Below, one piece after another: positions 37,859 through 47,102 of a DNA stretch of 64,000 nucleotides; position 1 is the stretch's first letter, and each line of letters begins with the position of its first letter. This DNA is from Desulfuromonadaceae bacterium. GTDB taxonomy: Bacteria; Desulfobacterota; Desulfuromonadia; Geobacterales; Pseudopelobacteraceae. The stretch is taken from the NCBI GenBank assembly GCA_028712075.1, contig JAQTQX010000024.1:1-64000 (forward strand). The letters are read 5' to 3'. The notes below the pieces were generated by a model. The model did not search any database. It had not been told where the DNA came from and saw only the letters and a program-made list of their open reading frames with translations. A program made the translations under genes and the position numbers.

Positions 37859-38014
37859 AAAAAGGGGCGTATTTTGCCGACTGCCTGTTAATAATGCAGG
37901 GGAGTACAAGGGGTGACTGTTTATTAGGCATTTGTCTTGATCTTTGTGTCTGGCACCGTGAGTATAAACTGGATAACTATTTGGATATAAACATACAATA
38001 AATTAATTGACAAC

Positions 38015-38030
38015 TTGGCAAGAAGCTTGC
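38015..38030 (+). promoter_or_regulatory. Sigma-54 (RpoN) promoter of glnB-glnA
   Basis: TTGGCAAGAAGCTTGC matches the -24/-12 consensus (TGGCAC-N5-TTGC) with GG and GC exactly 12 bases apart. Transcription should start near 38042, about 80 bases before the glnB GTG. It would require RpoN and an NtrC-type activator; no enhancer site was identified. Confidence 0.8.
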
Positions 38031-38102
38031 TTTTCAGCTGAGCGTTTGAAGAACCTCGACGGTATTATCAAGCTGATTACTTGCTATCAATAACTATTTT
38101 AA

Positions 38103-38459
<357 letters not shown>

Positions 38460-38487
38460 CAAAAACAAAACTCGAAAGGAGCAACAG

Positions 38488-39900
38488 ATGACCCCGAAAC
38501 AAGTTGTTGAATTTGCAAACGAAAATGGCGTCAAGATGGTCGATTTTAAGTTTATGGACTTTGTAGGTATCTGGCAGCATTTTTCCGTACCAATGAGTGA
38601 ATTCGGTGAGGATACCTTTGAAGAGGGGCAGGGGTTTGACGGTTCTTCCATTCGTGGCTGGCAGCCGATTCACGCATCCGATATGATCATCGTTCCAGAT
38701 CCCAAGACTGCCAAGATTGATCCTTTTGTTAAAGTTCCGACTCTGTCACTGATTTGCAATATTTTTGATCCGATTACCAAGGAAGGCTATAGTCGCGACC
38801 CGCGAAATATTGCTCTTAAAGCCGAATCGTACCTCAAGTCGACCGGAATTGGCGACACCGCTTACTTTGGTCCAGAAGCTGAATTCTTTATCTTTGATGA
38901 TGTACGCTATGATTCCAGCTCTAATCAATCCTTCTACTCGGTCGATTCCGTAGAAGGTGCGTGGAATACCGGTCGCGAAGAATTTCCTAACCTTGGCTAC
39001 AAACCGCGTCACAAAGAAGGTTATTTCCCGGTTTCTCCGACCGATTCACAAAATGATCTTCGTAACGAGATGGTTCTTGAACTTCAGAATGTTGGTATCC
39101 GTGTTGAGTGTCAGCATCATGAGGTTGCCACCGGTGGTCAGGCTGAGATCGATATGCGTTTCAACTCTCTGGTCGACATGGCCGATGATCTGCAGTGGTT
39201 CAAATATGTTATCAAGAATGTAGCCAATCGTAATGGTAAAACTGTAACTTTCATGCCGAAGCCGCTCTATGGTGATAACGGGTCCGGTATGCACTGCCAC
39301 CAATCAATCTGGAAAGATGGTGTCAACCTGTTTGCCGGTGACAAATATGGCGGGCTTTCACAACAGGCCCTCTGGTACATCGGTGGCATTATTAAGCACG
39401 CCAAGGCTCTTTGCGCATTCACAAATCCGACCACTAACTCGTACAAGCGACTGGTTCCCGGTTTTGAAGCTCCGGTCAACATGGCTTACTCAGCGCGTAA
39501 CCGTTCGGCTTCAATCCGTATTCCGATGTTTTCCAACAACCCGAAAGCAAAGCGGGTTGAATACCGAACTCCCGATCCGTCATGCAATGGCTACCTGGCT
39601 TTTGCCGCTATGCTAATGGCAGGTCTTGATGGCATTGAAAACAAGATTGATCCGGGCCAGCCGCTGGATAAAGATATCTACGGTCTTTCTCCGGAAGAGC
39701 TGAAAGATATTCCGTCTGCACCGGGTACGCTTGAAGAAGCTCTGAAATGCCTTAGCGAAGATTATGAGTTCCTTCTGAAAGGGGATGTCTTCACTCCCGA
39801 TGTTATCGAAAAGTGGATCGAGTACAAGACCGAAGCAGAAGTTAATCCTGTGCGCATGCGTCCGGTGCCGCTTGAGTTTGAACTGTATTACGACATTTAA
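38488..39900 (+). CDS. glnA: Glutamine synthetase type I
   Basis: Forms glutamine from glutamate, ammonia and ATP. 470 aa GSI with the beta-grasp N-domain, the catalytic region around G-P-E-A-E-F-F-I-F, the second metal ligand block, and [11 protein letters not shown]. The adenylylation loop reads [11 protein letters not shown], so the regulatory tyrosine is present. Starts after AAAGGAG. A clean terminator follows, so glnB-glnA forms a two-gene unit. Confidence 0.97.
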   Translation: MTPKQVVEFANENGVKMVDFKFMDFVGIWQHFSVPMSEFGEDTFEEGQGFDGSSIRGWQPIHASDMIIVPDPKTAKIDPFVKVPTLSLICNIFDPITKEGYSRDPRNIALKAESYLKSTGIGDTAYFGPEAEFFIFDDVRYDSSSNQSFYSVDSVEGAWNTGREEFPNLGYKPRHKEGYFPVSPTDSQNDLRNEMVLELQNVGIRVECQHHEVATGGQAEIDMRFNSLVDMADDLQWFKYVIKNVANRNGKTVTFMPKPLYGDNGSGMHCHQSIWKDGVNLFAGDKYGGLSQQALWYIGGIIKHAKALCAFTNPTTNSYKRLVPGFEAPVNMAYSARNRSASIRIPMFSNNPKAKRVEYRTPDPSCNGYLAFAAMLMAGLDGIENKIDPGQPLDKDIYGLSPEELKDIPSAPGTLEEALKCLSEDYEFLLKGDVFTPDVIEKWIEYKTEAEVNPVRMRPVPLEFELYYDI

Positions 39901-39923
39901 TGAGATACTGAACAGGTCTGTAG

Positions 39924-39957
39924 CAAAAATGGCGGGATTTATGTCCCGCCATTTTTG
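39924..39957 (+). terminator. Terminator of the glnB-glnA operon
   Basis: A 14-bp perfect stem (CAAAAATGGCGGGA/TCCCGCCATTTTTG) with a 6-base loop and a T-run on the descending side, 24 bases after the glnA stop. Confidence 0.9.
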
Positions 39958-40031
39958 CGTTTGGGATGTGCAAAAGAGTGGAAGCTCAATTTTTCAATAG
40001 TAGTGTGATTCAGGAATGCCGGCTCTGATGC

Positions 40032-40166
40032 ATGGACACAAATCGTCAGGTACTGAAGGAAATAGTAGACGGTCTCCAAGACATCGTTTATATTACCGAA
40101 TCCTTACACGGGCGTGTTACTCAGACAATAATGACAATGATGAATGGCGTAGCCGTTTATCCATAA
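40032..40166 (+). CDS. Possible small protein (44 aa) upstream of the M50 peptidase
   Basis: A frame of 44 codons (M-D-T-N-R-Q-V-L-K-E-I-V-D-G...Y-P) ends 14 bases before the peptidase gene. It encodes a helix-prone acidic/amphipathic peptide but has no good ribosome binding site and no relatives I recognise. It could be a chance frame or a small membrane-active regulator. Confidence 0.3.
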   Translation: MDTNRQVLKEIVDGLQDIVYITESLHGRVTQTIMTMMNGVAVYP

Positions 40167-40180
40167 GGTAGCCTATTAAT

Positions 40181-40861
40181 ATGGACAGTTTTTTTCTCAA
40201 GCTTTCGGTGATGCTCGTACCTGGCATGCTGGCGATAGTCTGTCATGAAGTTTCCCATGGGTATGTCGCTTGGCGTTTTGGTGATCCAACGGCCCGAATG
40301 CTGGGACGACTGACTCTGAACCCGATAAAGCATATCGATATCATCGGTACGCTCATGATATTTTTTGTCGGTATCGGTTGGGCCAAACCGGTGCCGGTGG
40401 TCTTCTCCAATCTCCGAAATCCCAAGCGGGACATGATATGGGTGGCGTCGGCCGGACCGATTACCAATGTCATTTTGGCCACTGTTTCTGCACTGCTGCT
40501 CAGGGGTCTTGTGACAATCGGAAATCCGGCTGCGTCGGGATCTCCGTCTGCCATGCTGATCGAGCCGCTGGTTCTCATGCTTGCTTTTTCTGTCTACATT
40601 AATCTGCTTCTGGCAATTTTCAATATGATTCCGGTGCCCCCCCTTGACGGCGGGCGAGTTCTGGTCGGCCTGTTGCCATACCGACAAGCTGCCGCTTGGT
40701 CGCGCATTGAACCATATGGAATGGTCATTATCATTCTACTGGTGTTTTTTACCAATATGTTTTCATATGTTATTTCACCAGTTCTTAATCTCGGTGTGCA
40801 CCTGCTTGCAGGTCCGCAAAGCGGTCTTGTCCTTGGTGTTACCCGGCTCATGATGCATTGA
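40181..40861 (+). CDS. M50-family (site-2 protease type) membrane metallopeptidase
   Basis: A polytopic 226-aa protein with at least five hydrophobic stretches. The zinc motif HEVSHG is in the first membrane span, the partner motif N-P-I-K-H-I-D lies after it, and PLDGGR near residue 155 supplies the third ligand. Members cleave membrane proteins in signalling; others are of unknown role. The start follows AAGGT. Confidence 0.88.
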   Translation: MDSFFLKLSVMLVPGMLAIVCHEVSHGYVAWRFGDPTARMLGRLTLNPIKHIDIIGTLMIFFVGIGWAKPVPVVFSNLRNPKRDMIWVASAGPITNVILATVSALLLRGLVTIGNPAASGSPSAMLIEPLVLMLAFSVYINLLLAIFNMIPVPPLDGGRVLVGLLPYRQAAAWSRIEPYGMVIIILLVFFTNMFSYVISPVLNLGVHLLAGPQSGLVLGVTRLMMH

Positions 40862-40886
40862 GCTTGTATGGAATTACGAGGTGTCC

Positions 40887-41990
40887 ATGAACGATCCGAG
40901 AATTAAACAGTTTGCCGAGGTACTGGTCGATTATTCCACCAGGGTAAAAAAAGGTGATGTCGTGTTGATTAATGCTGCCGGGCTTGAGGCGTTGCCTCTG
41001 GTGAAAGAGTTGTATGCTCTTTGCCTTGCACGCGGGGCAAAATATGTTGAATATGGCTTTTCCGTGCCGGAAATTGATCGCCTTTTTTTTAACGGTGCCA
41101 CTAAGCAGCAGCTTGACCATTTTCCTCAGCATAAGCTTGATTTTTACAAAACCTTGACGGTTTATATAGGTATCTCGGCCGGTAATAATTCAATGGTCAT
41201 GGCACATGCTCGCCAGGATGCCATGGTTGCATACAGCAAGCTGACCAGACCTCTGGTGGACCAACGTGTCAAACATACCCGCTGGTGTGTGACCCGTTAT
41301 CCGACGTATGCGTCAGCTCAGGAGGCGCGTATGAGTCTTGACGAATACGAGGACTACCTGTTTTCTGCCTGCTGTATTGATTGGAAAGCTGAATCAAAGA
41401 AGCAGGAAAAGCTGAAAAGACTGATTGACCGGACCAAAACGGTAATAATTCTGGCGCCTGATACAGACTTGTTTTTCAGCATTGACGGGCTTCCCGGCAT
41501 CAAATGTGATGGCCGTCTCAATATGCCGGATGGTGAGGTGTTTACCGCTCCGGTCAAAAACTCTGTTCAGGGGCATATTGCCTATAACTGCCCGAGTATT
41601 TATCAGGGCAAGGAATTTTGCGGTGTCCGGTTTGAGTTTGCAGATGGCAAGATCGTTAAGGCAACAGCGGATGGTGGAATGAGCAAAGCGCTTGGTAAAA
41701 TTCTTGATGCCGATGAAGGGGCGCGTTACATAGGAGAGTTTGCTATCGGTGTCAATCCGGGTATTCGCCAGCCGATGCGCAATATTCTGTTTGATGAGAA
41801 GATTTTCGGTTCAATTCATTTTACTCCCGGGCAGGCATACGACGAATGCGATAACGGTAACCGTTCTTCGGTCCACTGGGATCTGGTAAAAATACTAAAC
41901 GATGGGGAAATCCGGTTTGACGATGTTCTCATCCAGAAAAACGGCCGGTTTGTCCATAAGGAATTGCTGGAGCTTAATCCAACAGATTGA
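40887..41990 (+). CDS. M29-family leucyl aminopeptidase (thermophilic aminopeptidase family)
   Basis: Co- or zinc-dependent aminopeptidase. The 367-aa protein has the family's pattern: N-domain (1-120), then metal-site residues in EFAIGVNPG, D-E-K-I-F-G-S-I-H-F-T-P-G, SSVHWDLV and the final D. The ATG at 40887 has GAGG in front; a GTG two codons earlier is the alternative. It follows the M50 gene by 25 bp. Confidence 0.88.
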   Translation: MNDPRIKQFAEVLVDYSTRVKKGDVVLINAAGLEALPLVKELYALCLARGAKYVEYGFSVPEIDRLFFNGATKQQLDHFPQHKLDFYKTLTVYIGISAGNNSMVMAHARQDAMVAYSKLTRPLVDQRVKHTRWCVTRYPTYASAQEARMSLDEYEDYLFSACCIDWKAESKKQEKLKRLIDRTKTVIILAPDTDLFFSIDGLPGIKCDGRLNMPDGEVFTAPVKNSVQGHIAYNCPSIYQGKEFCGVRFEFADGKIVKATADGGMSKALGKILDADEGARYIGEFAIGVNPGIRQPMRNILFDEKIFGSIHFTPGQAYDECDNGNRSSVHWDLVKILNDGEIRFDDVLIQKNGRFVHKELLELNPTD

Positions 41991-42007
41991 GAAAGAGTTA
42001 GCGCGTT

Positions 42008-42505
42008 ATGACACAGAGTTCTGAGTGTACGTTTGAAAATGATGATTTCGAGTTTGACACAATAGCAGAAGAGTTGCAGGTTGACGGTCGCTGCCAGCAA
42101 ATTTTGAAACAGTTCTACCTATTTCTCCAGCAGCAGGGTATGAGCGCTGAGCGGGCGTCTGAACTAGCGTTCTGCTGTGATCTGTATCTACGCGATTACC
42201 TGATTGATTTTGGCCGCCAGAATATCGTATGTCCCCGCACTGGAATCATAACCATTTTTGCCGGTTCCTGGTATATTACTCATACGCTGGATCCTGAATT
42301 TGCCGTGCTTGAACGTCATCTGCTGGCGATAATGGAGCTATATCGATATATGAACCGTCAACATCTGATATCCGCTGATGAACTTGCTTTTCTTCAGCAG
42401 GAGGCAGGGGAACTCGAATTTTTCAGGCAGCGGATTGACTCCTTTCTCAATTTGACCGGTGACGGATTTGTTGAGTGGGATGCCGGGTGTCCGGCATCGC
42501 TGTGA
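42008..42505 (+). CDS. Hypothetical protein
   Basis: No known domain seen. The 165-aa protein is acidic, mostly helical by composition, with three Cys (C-C-D in the middle, C-P-R) and no membrane segment. It lies 17 bp after the aminopeptidase and 21 bp before the next hypothetical gene, so it may be part of one transcript. Function cannot be inferred. Confidence 0.65.
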   Translation: MTQSSECTFENDDFEFDTIAEELQVDGRCQQILKQFYLFLQQQGMSAERASELAFCCDLYLRDYLIDFGRQNIVCPRTGIITIFAGSWYITHTLDPEFAVLERHLLAIMELYRYMNRQHLISADELAFLQQEAGELEFFRQRIDSFLNLTGDGFVEWDAGCPASL

Positions 42506-42526
42506 ACAATTGACGAGGTAACTTGA

Positions 42527-42928
42527 ATGGTATGCAAACCGACAAAAGAGCTTGTGATAACTATTTTCAGCCAGAAGCATCTCCGTAGTGACTGGTACAT
42601 TGATTGTGACGGACAAGAGTTCCAAAAGTTTTTGACAGTAATGGTTAAGGAGATGAAAAAAATGGGGGTACGGCTTGATATCGTACGCAACCAGGAAGCG
42701 GTTATTGCGATAAACAGTTATGCCGACCTGCTGAATGCCATGAAAATTTCCTCTCTGCAGGATGGGCACAGCAATCAGTGTATTGGTCACATTATCGGCA
42801 AAAGCCCCCATTTGGATATTCTGGAGGATATAAGCACAGCTCTCAGACGTGTGGCATTTGCTCCGGAAACGATTGCCCCTTCAAGCGAATTCAGAAAAAT
42901 CTGCCATAATTGCGGCTGTGGGTGTTGA
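42527..42928 (+). CDS. Hypothetical protein ending in CHNCGCGC
   Basis: 133 aa, unrecognised. Composition is mixed alpha/beta. It ends in the tight cysteine tail C-H-N-C-G-C-G-C, a plausible metal or Fe-S binding site. It is coded between a hypothetical gene and the HDOD gene. RBS GAGGT lies before the ATG. Confidence 0.65.
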   Translation: MVCKPTKELVITIFSQKHLRSDWYIDCDGQEFQKFLTVMVKEMKKMGVRLDIVRNQEAVIAINSYADLLNAMKISSLQDGHSNQCIGHIIGKSPHLDILEDISTALRRVAFAPETIAPSSEFRKICHNCGCGC

Positions 42929-43004
42929 TTTCACAGGAGCAGTCGGAACAATTAACATATTACACGTCTGATATGCATATAAAATTGCGTTAAGGAGCTC
43001 AACC

Positions 43005-43850
43005 ATGTCAACTGCATCTATCCCGGAATCTGTACGCAGGCTGCTTGCTTCGCAGCCGATCGAACTGCCAATTTTCCATCCCGTGGCGTTAAAACTTCAA
43101 AAAATGCTGTCAAACTACGATTTTACCGTTGATGAAGTTTCCAGCGTTGCTAATGAAGATATGTCGCTGGCGAGTCAGATGTTAAAAATTGCGAACTCTC
43201 CTATGTATATGGGGCGCTCAAAAGTTGCGACGATCAAGGAAGCGGTCATCCGTCTTGGGGCACAACAGGTCATTAATCTGGTGATTGCGGCTTCTCAGGC
43301 AACAGTGCATACTTCGACCAATCCGGCACTTGATCGCTATATGAAAGAGATGTGGCTGCATAGTCACAGCTGCGCAATCGGGGCGCGCTGGCTTGCACTT
43401 TCCTGCGGGTTGCGCGGTGTTGCGGATGAAACGTATCTGGCGGCACTGTTGCATGATGTCGGTAAACTCTATTTGCTTAAGTCAATAGAAAAGCTGGTGG
43501 GGGCTGGAGTGATTAATTCACTCTTTGATGACGAGCTTATCTTGGAAATATTTGAAGCGATGCATGTCGAACAGGGGTATCGCATGATGCAGCACTGGAA
43601 TTTCCCGGCGATGTACTGCGATGTCGTTCATAATCATCATACCGAAAAATGGGATACCGTTAACAAAATGTTGGCAATCGTGCGCTTCGTCAATCTTGCC
43701 TGCCATCGCATAGGGATTGGCCTGAAACACGAGCCTGATCTTGTTCTGGCTGATACAGCAGAAGCTGAGGTGCTCGATATAGCCGATGCCCAGATTATTG
43801 AGCTTGAAGCCACTCTGGAGGAATCCCGGGAAGCGGAACTCAACGAATAA
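43005..43850 (+). CDS. HDOD-domain signalling protein
   Basis: HDOD domain (about residues 15-215), with the HD-like pattern ALLHDVGKLY in the middle and H-N-H-H-T near residue 210; family proteins act in signal transduction or stress control. In this protein the HD pair itself is present in LLHDVG, so some catalytic potential cannot be excluded. 281 aa, RBS AAGGAG. Confidence 0.82.
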   Translation: MSTASIPESVRRLLASQPIELPIFHPVALKLQKMLSNYDFTVDEVSSVANEDMSLASQMLKIANSPMYMGRSKVATIKEAVIRLGAQQVINLVIAASQATVHTSTNPALDRYMKEMWLHSHSCAIGARWLALSCGLRGVADETYLAALLHDVGKLYLLKSIEKLVGAGVINSLFDDELILEIFEAMHVEQGYRMMQHWNFPAMYCDVVHNHHTEKWDTVNKMLAIVRFVNLACHRIGIGLKHEPDLVLADTAEAEVLDIADAQIIELEATLEESREAELNE

Positions 43851-43852
43851 TT

Positions 43853-43971
43853 CCAATTCCAGATCAAAGCGTCTTCTTCGTTGGCTTGTCTTCGGTTTCT
43901 CAACGTACTAACGGTACGATTTTCGTCGCCACAGTCCTCGCTACCTTGGATCCATCTTTAATCTGAATTGG
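43853..43971. repeat. MITE-like or REP-like repeat element
   Basis: A 119-bp non-coding element bounded by an imperfect inverted repeat: CCAATTCCAGATCAAAG at the left end, and on the other strand CCAATTCAGATTAAAG at the right end. The interior has a small palindrome CGTAC-TAACG-GTACG (43904-43918). No ORF. It starts 3 bases after the HDOD stop codon. A dispersed repeat of this shape is familiar from other deltaproteobacteria, but that is from memory and was not checked. Confidence 0.6.
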
Positions 43972-43986
43972 TGTTAGTATATCTGC

Positions 43987-44172
43987 CTACTCTATCGGGG
44001 CGGGGTCACACAGGTTTTCAGCACACTTTGCTTCGCCCCCGCAGGTGAAACAGTAAAATTCGGGATCAACGGTGATGTTGGCAATTTCGTCATAAAGCCC
44101 ATTGCTGCGCAGCATGCAGAGGTGTCCATGGTGATCGGCACCACAGCGGCATGCAGGTTTGTTGGTTGTCAT
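43987..44172 (-). CDS. Small cysteine/histidine-rich protein
   Basis: 61 aa, unrecognised. It contains C-R-C-G-A-D-H-H-G-H-L-C near the start and C-F-T-C-G-G-E-A-K-C...C later, seven cysteines and three to four histidines. It could bind zinc or iron. Start 44172 is 8 bases after GAGGAG; the ATG at 44178 is too close. Divergent from rfbB. Confidence 0.65.
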   Translation of the reverse strand: MTTNKPACRCGADHHGHLCMLRSNGLYDEIANITVDPEFYCFTCGGEAKCAENLCDPAPIE

Positions 44173-44286
44173 AGTCATTCTCCTCACGGTGAAATGTTCA
44201 AGAAAAAACATGCCCACCATACCAGATGTGCCGATAAATGAACATAACCTGCTGTTGAAAATACATGCGAAAGGATATCATTTACT

Positions 44287-45360
44287 GTGAGCTTTACTCC
44301 TTCATCCCTTCTGGTAACCGGAGGGGCGGGCTTTATCGGCTCTAATTTCATCCACTCTTTTATCGCCAACAACCCGGAGTGCAGGATCACCAATCTTGAT
44401 TGCCTGACGTACGCCGGTAATCTTGAAAATTTGACCGCACTTGAAGGGAACGCACAATATTCTTTTGTTAAAGGGGACATTGGCGATGCTGCTTTGGTTG
44501 CCCGCCTGCTTGCCGAACAGAGAATTGACGCAGTCGTACATTTTGCTGCAGAATCCCATGTGGATCGCTCGATAACCGGTCCGGAAATTTTTGTCCGCAC
44601 CAACGTACTTGGCACCCAGATTTTGCTGGAGGAAAGCCGCAAACAGTGGCAGTCTGGTAGCGTCGCTGATTTCCGGTTTCTGCAGATATCGACAGATGAA
44701 GTCTATGGCAGTCTGGGAGACACCGGCTATTTTACCGAGGGCACGCCGTTGGCCGCAAATTCACCCTATTCGGCCAGCAAGGCCGGTGCTGATCTGCTGG
44801 TGCGCGCCTACCACGAAACATTCGGAATGCCGACACTGAATACCCGCTGCTCAAACAACTACGGTCCGTATCATTTTCCGGAGAAGCTGATTCCGCTGCT
44901 GATCCACAACATTATTGGTAAAAAACCACTGCCGGTTTACGGTGATGGCCTGAACGTGCGCGACTGGCTGCATGTTTGTGATCATGCTGTTGCAATTGAA
45001 ACGGTGTTGAAGAAAGCAATCCCCGGTTCCGTCTACAATATTGGCGGCAATAATGAGTGGAAAAATATCGATATCGTCAATCTGGTCTGTGATCTGCTTG
45101 ATGGGCGTCTTGGCCGCGTTGCAGGAGAAAATCGCTCATTGATTACTTTTGTCAAGGATCGTCCCGGCCATGATCGCCGCTATGCCATAGATGCTGCAAA
45201 ACTGACCTCTGACCTCGGCTGGAAACCTTGCTATACCTTTGAACAGGGAATAGCAGAAACAATCGACTGGTACCTTGCCAATCAGAAATGGGTGTCAGAA
45301 GTCACCTCTGGTGCCTATCGGGATTATTACCAAAACCAGTATTGTGGGGGTGCAGTGTGA
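44287..45360 (+). CDS. rfbB: dTDP-glucose 4,6-dehydratase
   Basis: Second enzyme of dTDP-L-rhamnose synthesis. 357-aa extended SDR with the NAD motif GGAGFIGSN, DEVYGSLGD, and the catalytic YSASK. It begins with GTG and overlaps rfbD (GTGA). rfbA and rfbC are not in the window, so the pathway is incomplete here. Probably supplies deoxysugar for lipopolysaccharide or exopolysaccharide. Confidence 0.94.
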   Translation: MSFTPSSLLVTGGAGFIGSNFIHSFIANNPECRITNLDCLTYAGNLENLTALEGNAQYSFVKGDIGDAALVARLLAEQRIDAVVHFAAESHVDRSITGPEIFVRTNVLGTQILLEESRKQWQSGSVADFRFLQISTDEVYGSLGDTGYFTEGTPLAANSPYSASKAGADLLVRAYHETFGMPTLNTRCSNNYGPYHFPEKLIPLLIHNIIGKKPLPVYGDGLNVRDWLHVCDHAVAIETVLKKAIPGSVYNIGGNNEWKNIDIVNLVCDLLDGRLGRVAGENRSLITFVKDRPGHDRRYAIDAAKLTSDLGWKPCYTFEQGIAETIDWYLANQKWVSEVTSGAYRDYYQNQYCGGAV

Positions 45361-46196
45361 TCCTTGTGGTAGGCGCGCATGGCATGCTGGGGACTGATCT
45401 GCTGGCACTTCTGGGTGATCGGGCAATCGGAGTTGATGTTGCCGAGATTGACATTACATCACCCGAATCGGTATTGAATTTTGTCGGTACTCTCAAACCC
45501 AAAGTAGTTATCAATTGCGCCGCCTATACTGATGTGGATGGCTGTGAAGGAAATATTGAAACAGCGATGTCGGTGAACGGTGAAGGTGTCGGGTACCTGG
45601 CTATGGCCTGCCGTGATATTGGCGCATTATTGGTACAAATCAGTACCGATTACGTTTTTGATGGCGGCAAGGGCTCACCCTACAGTGAGGACGACGCTCC
45701 GTGTCCGCTTAGCGTCTATGGCGAATCGAAGCTGGCGGGTGAAATGAATGCTTCATTCTGTCCGGAACATCTGATTATTCGGGCTCAATGGCTGTACGGC
45801 TTGCACGGTAAAAACTTTGTTGAAACCATGCTGAAACTTGGCACTGAAAAAAGTGAGCTGACTGTGGTTGATGATCAGATTGGTTCACCGACCTGGACTG
45901 TCGATCTGGCACGGGCAATTATTGCCCTGATTGATAACGGGTGCCGGGGGACCTACCATGCAGCTAACGCAGAATATTGTTCCTGGAACGGTTTTGCCAA
46001 AGCGATCTTCGAGGAAGCTGGATTAGAGGTTGTCGTTAAACCGATGACTACTACAGCGTTGAATCGTCCTGCCCGACGTCCGCACTGCTCAACGCTTGAT
46101 TGCACAAAACTGGCCGGTGACACCGGCTTTATTGCACAACCATGGCGGAGTGCGCTTCGGGACTATTTAAAACTGCGACCTGTACATACACCCTGA
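45357..46196 (+). CDS. rfbD: dTDP-4-dehydrorhamnose reductase
   Basis: Last step of dTDP-L-rhamnose formation. 279 aa SDR with GAHGMLGTD, the DYVFDG motif and YGESK. I use the GTG at 45357 (V-I-L-V-V-G-A-H) that overlaps the rfbB stop; a much longer frame from 45288 runs inside rfbB. Confidence 0.93.
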   Translation: MILVVGAHGMLGTDLLALLGDRAIGVDVAEIDITSPESVLNFVGTLKPKVVINCAAYTDVDGCEGNIETAMSVNGEGVGYLAMACRDIGALLVQISTDYVFDGGKGSPYSEDDAPCPLSVYGESKLAGEMNASFCPEHLIIRAQWLYGLHGKNFVETMLKLGTEKSELTVVDDQIGSPTWTVDLARAIIALIDNGCRGTYHAANAEYCSWNGFAKAIFEEAGLEVVVKPMTTTALNRPARRPHCSTLDCTKLAGDTGFIAQPWRSALRDYLKLRPVHTP

Positions 46197-46208
46197 AAGG
46201 ATTACAAT

Positions 46209-46568
46209 ATGGAACGTGGTGAACGCCCATGGGGCACCTATACCGTACTCGATGAGAATACGAATTATAAAATCAAACGGATTGAAGTCACCCCGGGGCA
46301 ACGCCTGTCGCTGCAGAAGCATCATCATCGCAGTGAACATTGGATCGTCGTATCCGGGACCGCATTGGTTACCTGCGGCGATTACCAGCAGACCGTTAAT
46401 GTCAACGAGTCGACTTTCATTCCGATCGGCCAGAGCCACCGACTTGAAAATCCGGGCAAGATACCGCTGGTGATTATTGAGGTACAGAGCGGAGAATACC
46501 TCGGTGAAGACGATATTGTCCGCTTCAACGATGACTACAACCGCTGCGATGACTCACATGCAGAGTAG
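46209..46568 (+). CDS. Cupin of the mannose-6-phosphate isomerase type II group
   Basis: A 119-aa single cupin with the M6P-isomerase II signature (E-R-P-W-G-T-Y, then S-L-Q-K-H-H-H-R-S-E-H-W and G-Q-S-H-R-L-E-N). It matches the C-terminal domain of bifunctional ManC proteins, here encoded as a separate gene. The separate manC-like nucleotidyltransferase 500 bp later suggests the two form a split ManC. Confidence 0.88.
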   Translation: MERGERPWGTYTVLDENTNYKIKRIEVTPGQRLSLQKHHHRSEHWIVVSGTALVTCGDYQQTVNVNESTFIPIGQSHRLENPGKIPLVIIEVQSGEYLGEDDIVRFNDDYNRCDDSHAE

Positions 46569-47091
46569 TTTCGTTTTCGCAGGGCGTATACTGCTGGGGG
46601 CGTGCTCCGTTTGGCTGCTGTTGTACTGCGGAGGGTGCGCTGCATCTTCCACGACAATCATTGAAGAAGAAGTTGTTACCAATCCTCGCCCTATGTACAG
46701 CTACACCAAGCTGATTATCAATAATCTTGAGATGAAGCGGGAATTGTTTTCCGATGTTCCCGCTGAGAAAATGAGTCAGCGGGAACATCGCTATGCAAAA
46801 TTACCGGAGGAGTTGTCTGAGCATATTGAACGGTATGTAAAATCTCATCGCATCTATAAAAGCATTTCCCATGACGGCAATCCGGATGCATCGACACTGC
46901 TGCTAACCGGTAAATTTATCCGCCTCGGGCGCTTCAAAATTTCTGTGGTAGTTAGCCTGATCGACGGTGTAAGCGGACAAGAGGTTGCGTATTTTCGCCA
47001 AACATTATGGGACGTCCTTGATACAACCGATTCAGTCAGCCTCCTTGGTCGCGAAGTGGCCGATTTCATTAGTAGAATTCAGTATAAGTAG
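46549..47091 (+). CDS. Predicted lipoprotein
   Basis: 180 aa with an N-terminal hydrophobic segment and lipobox L-L-Y-C-G-G-C before the cleavage cysteine. The body has mixed alpha/beta character like the DUF4410/LptE-like lipoproteins (K-L-I-I-N-N-L...L-L-L-T-G-K-F). It overlaps the cupin gene by 20 bp (alternative start 46558). No RBS is clear. Role unknown. Confidence 0.68.
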   Translation: MTHMQSSFVFAGRILLGACSVWLLLYCGGCAASSTTIIEEEVVTNPRPMYSYTKLIINNLEMKRELFSDVPAEKMSQREHRYAKLPEELSEHIERYVKSHRIYKSISHDGNPDASTLLLTGKFIRLGRFKISVVVSLIDGVSGQEVAYFRQTLWDVLDTTDSVSLLGREVADFISRIQYK

Positions 47092-47102
47092 CGGAGGCAT
47101 TC

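Noticed and set aside
37936-37965. A second sigma-54-like site (TGGCAC) upstream of glnB
   Set aside because: The -24 half is perfect, but nothing resembling TTGC is at -12.
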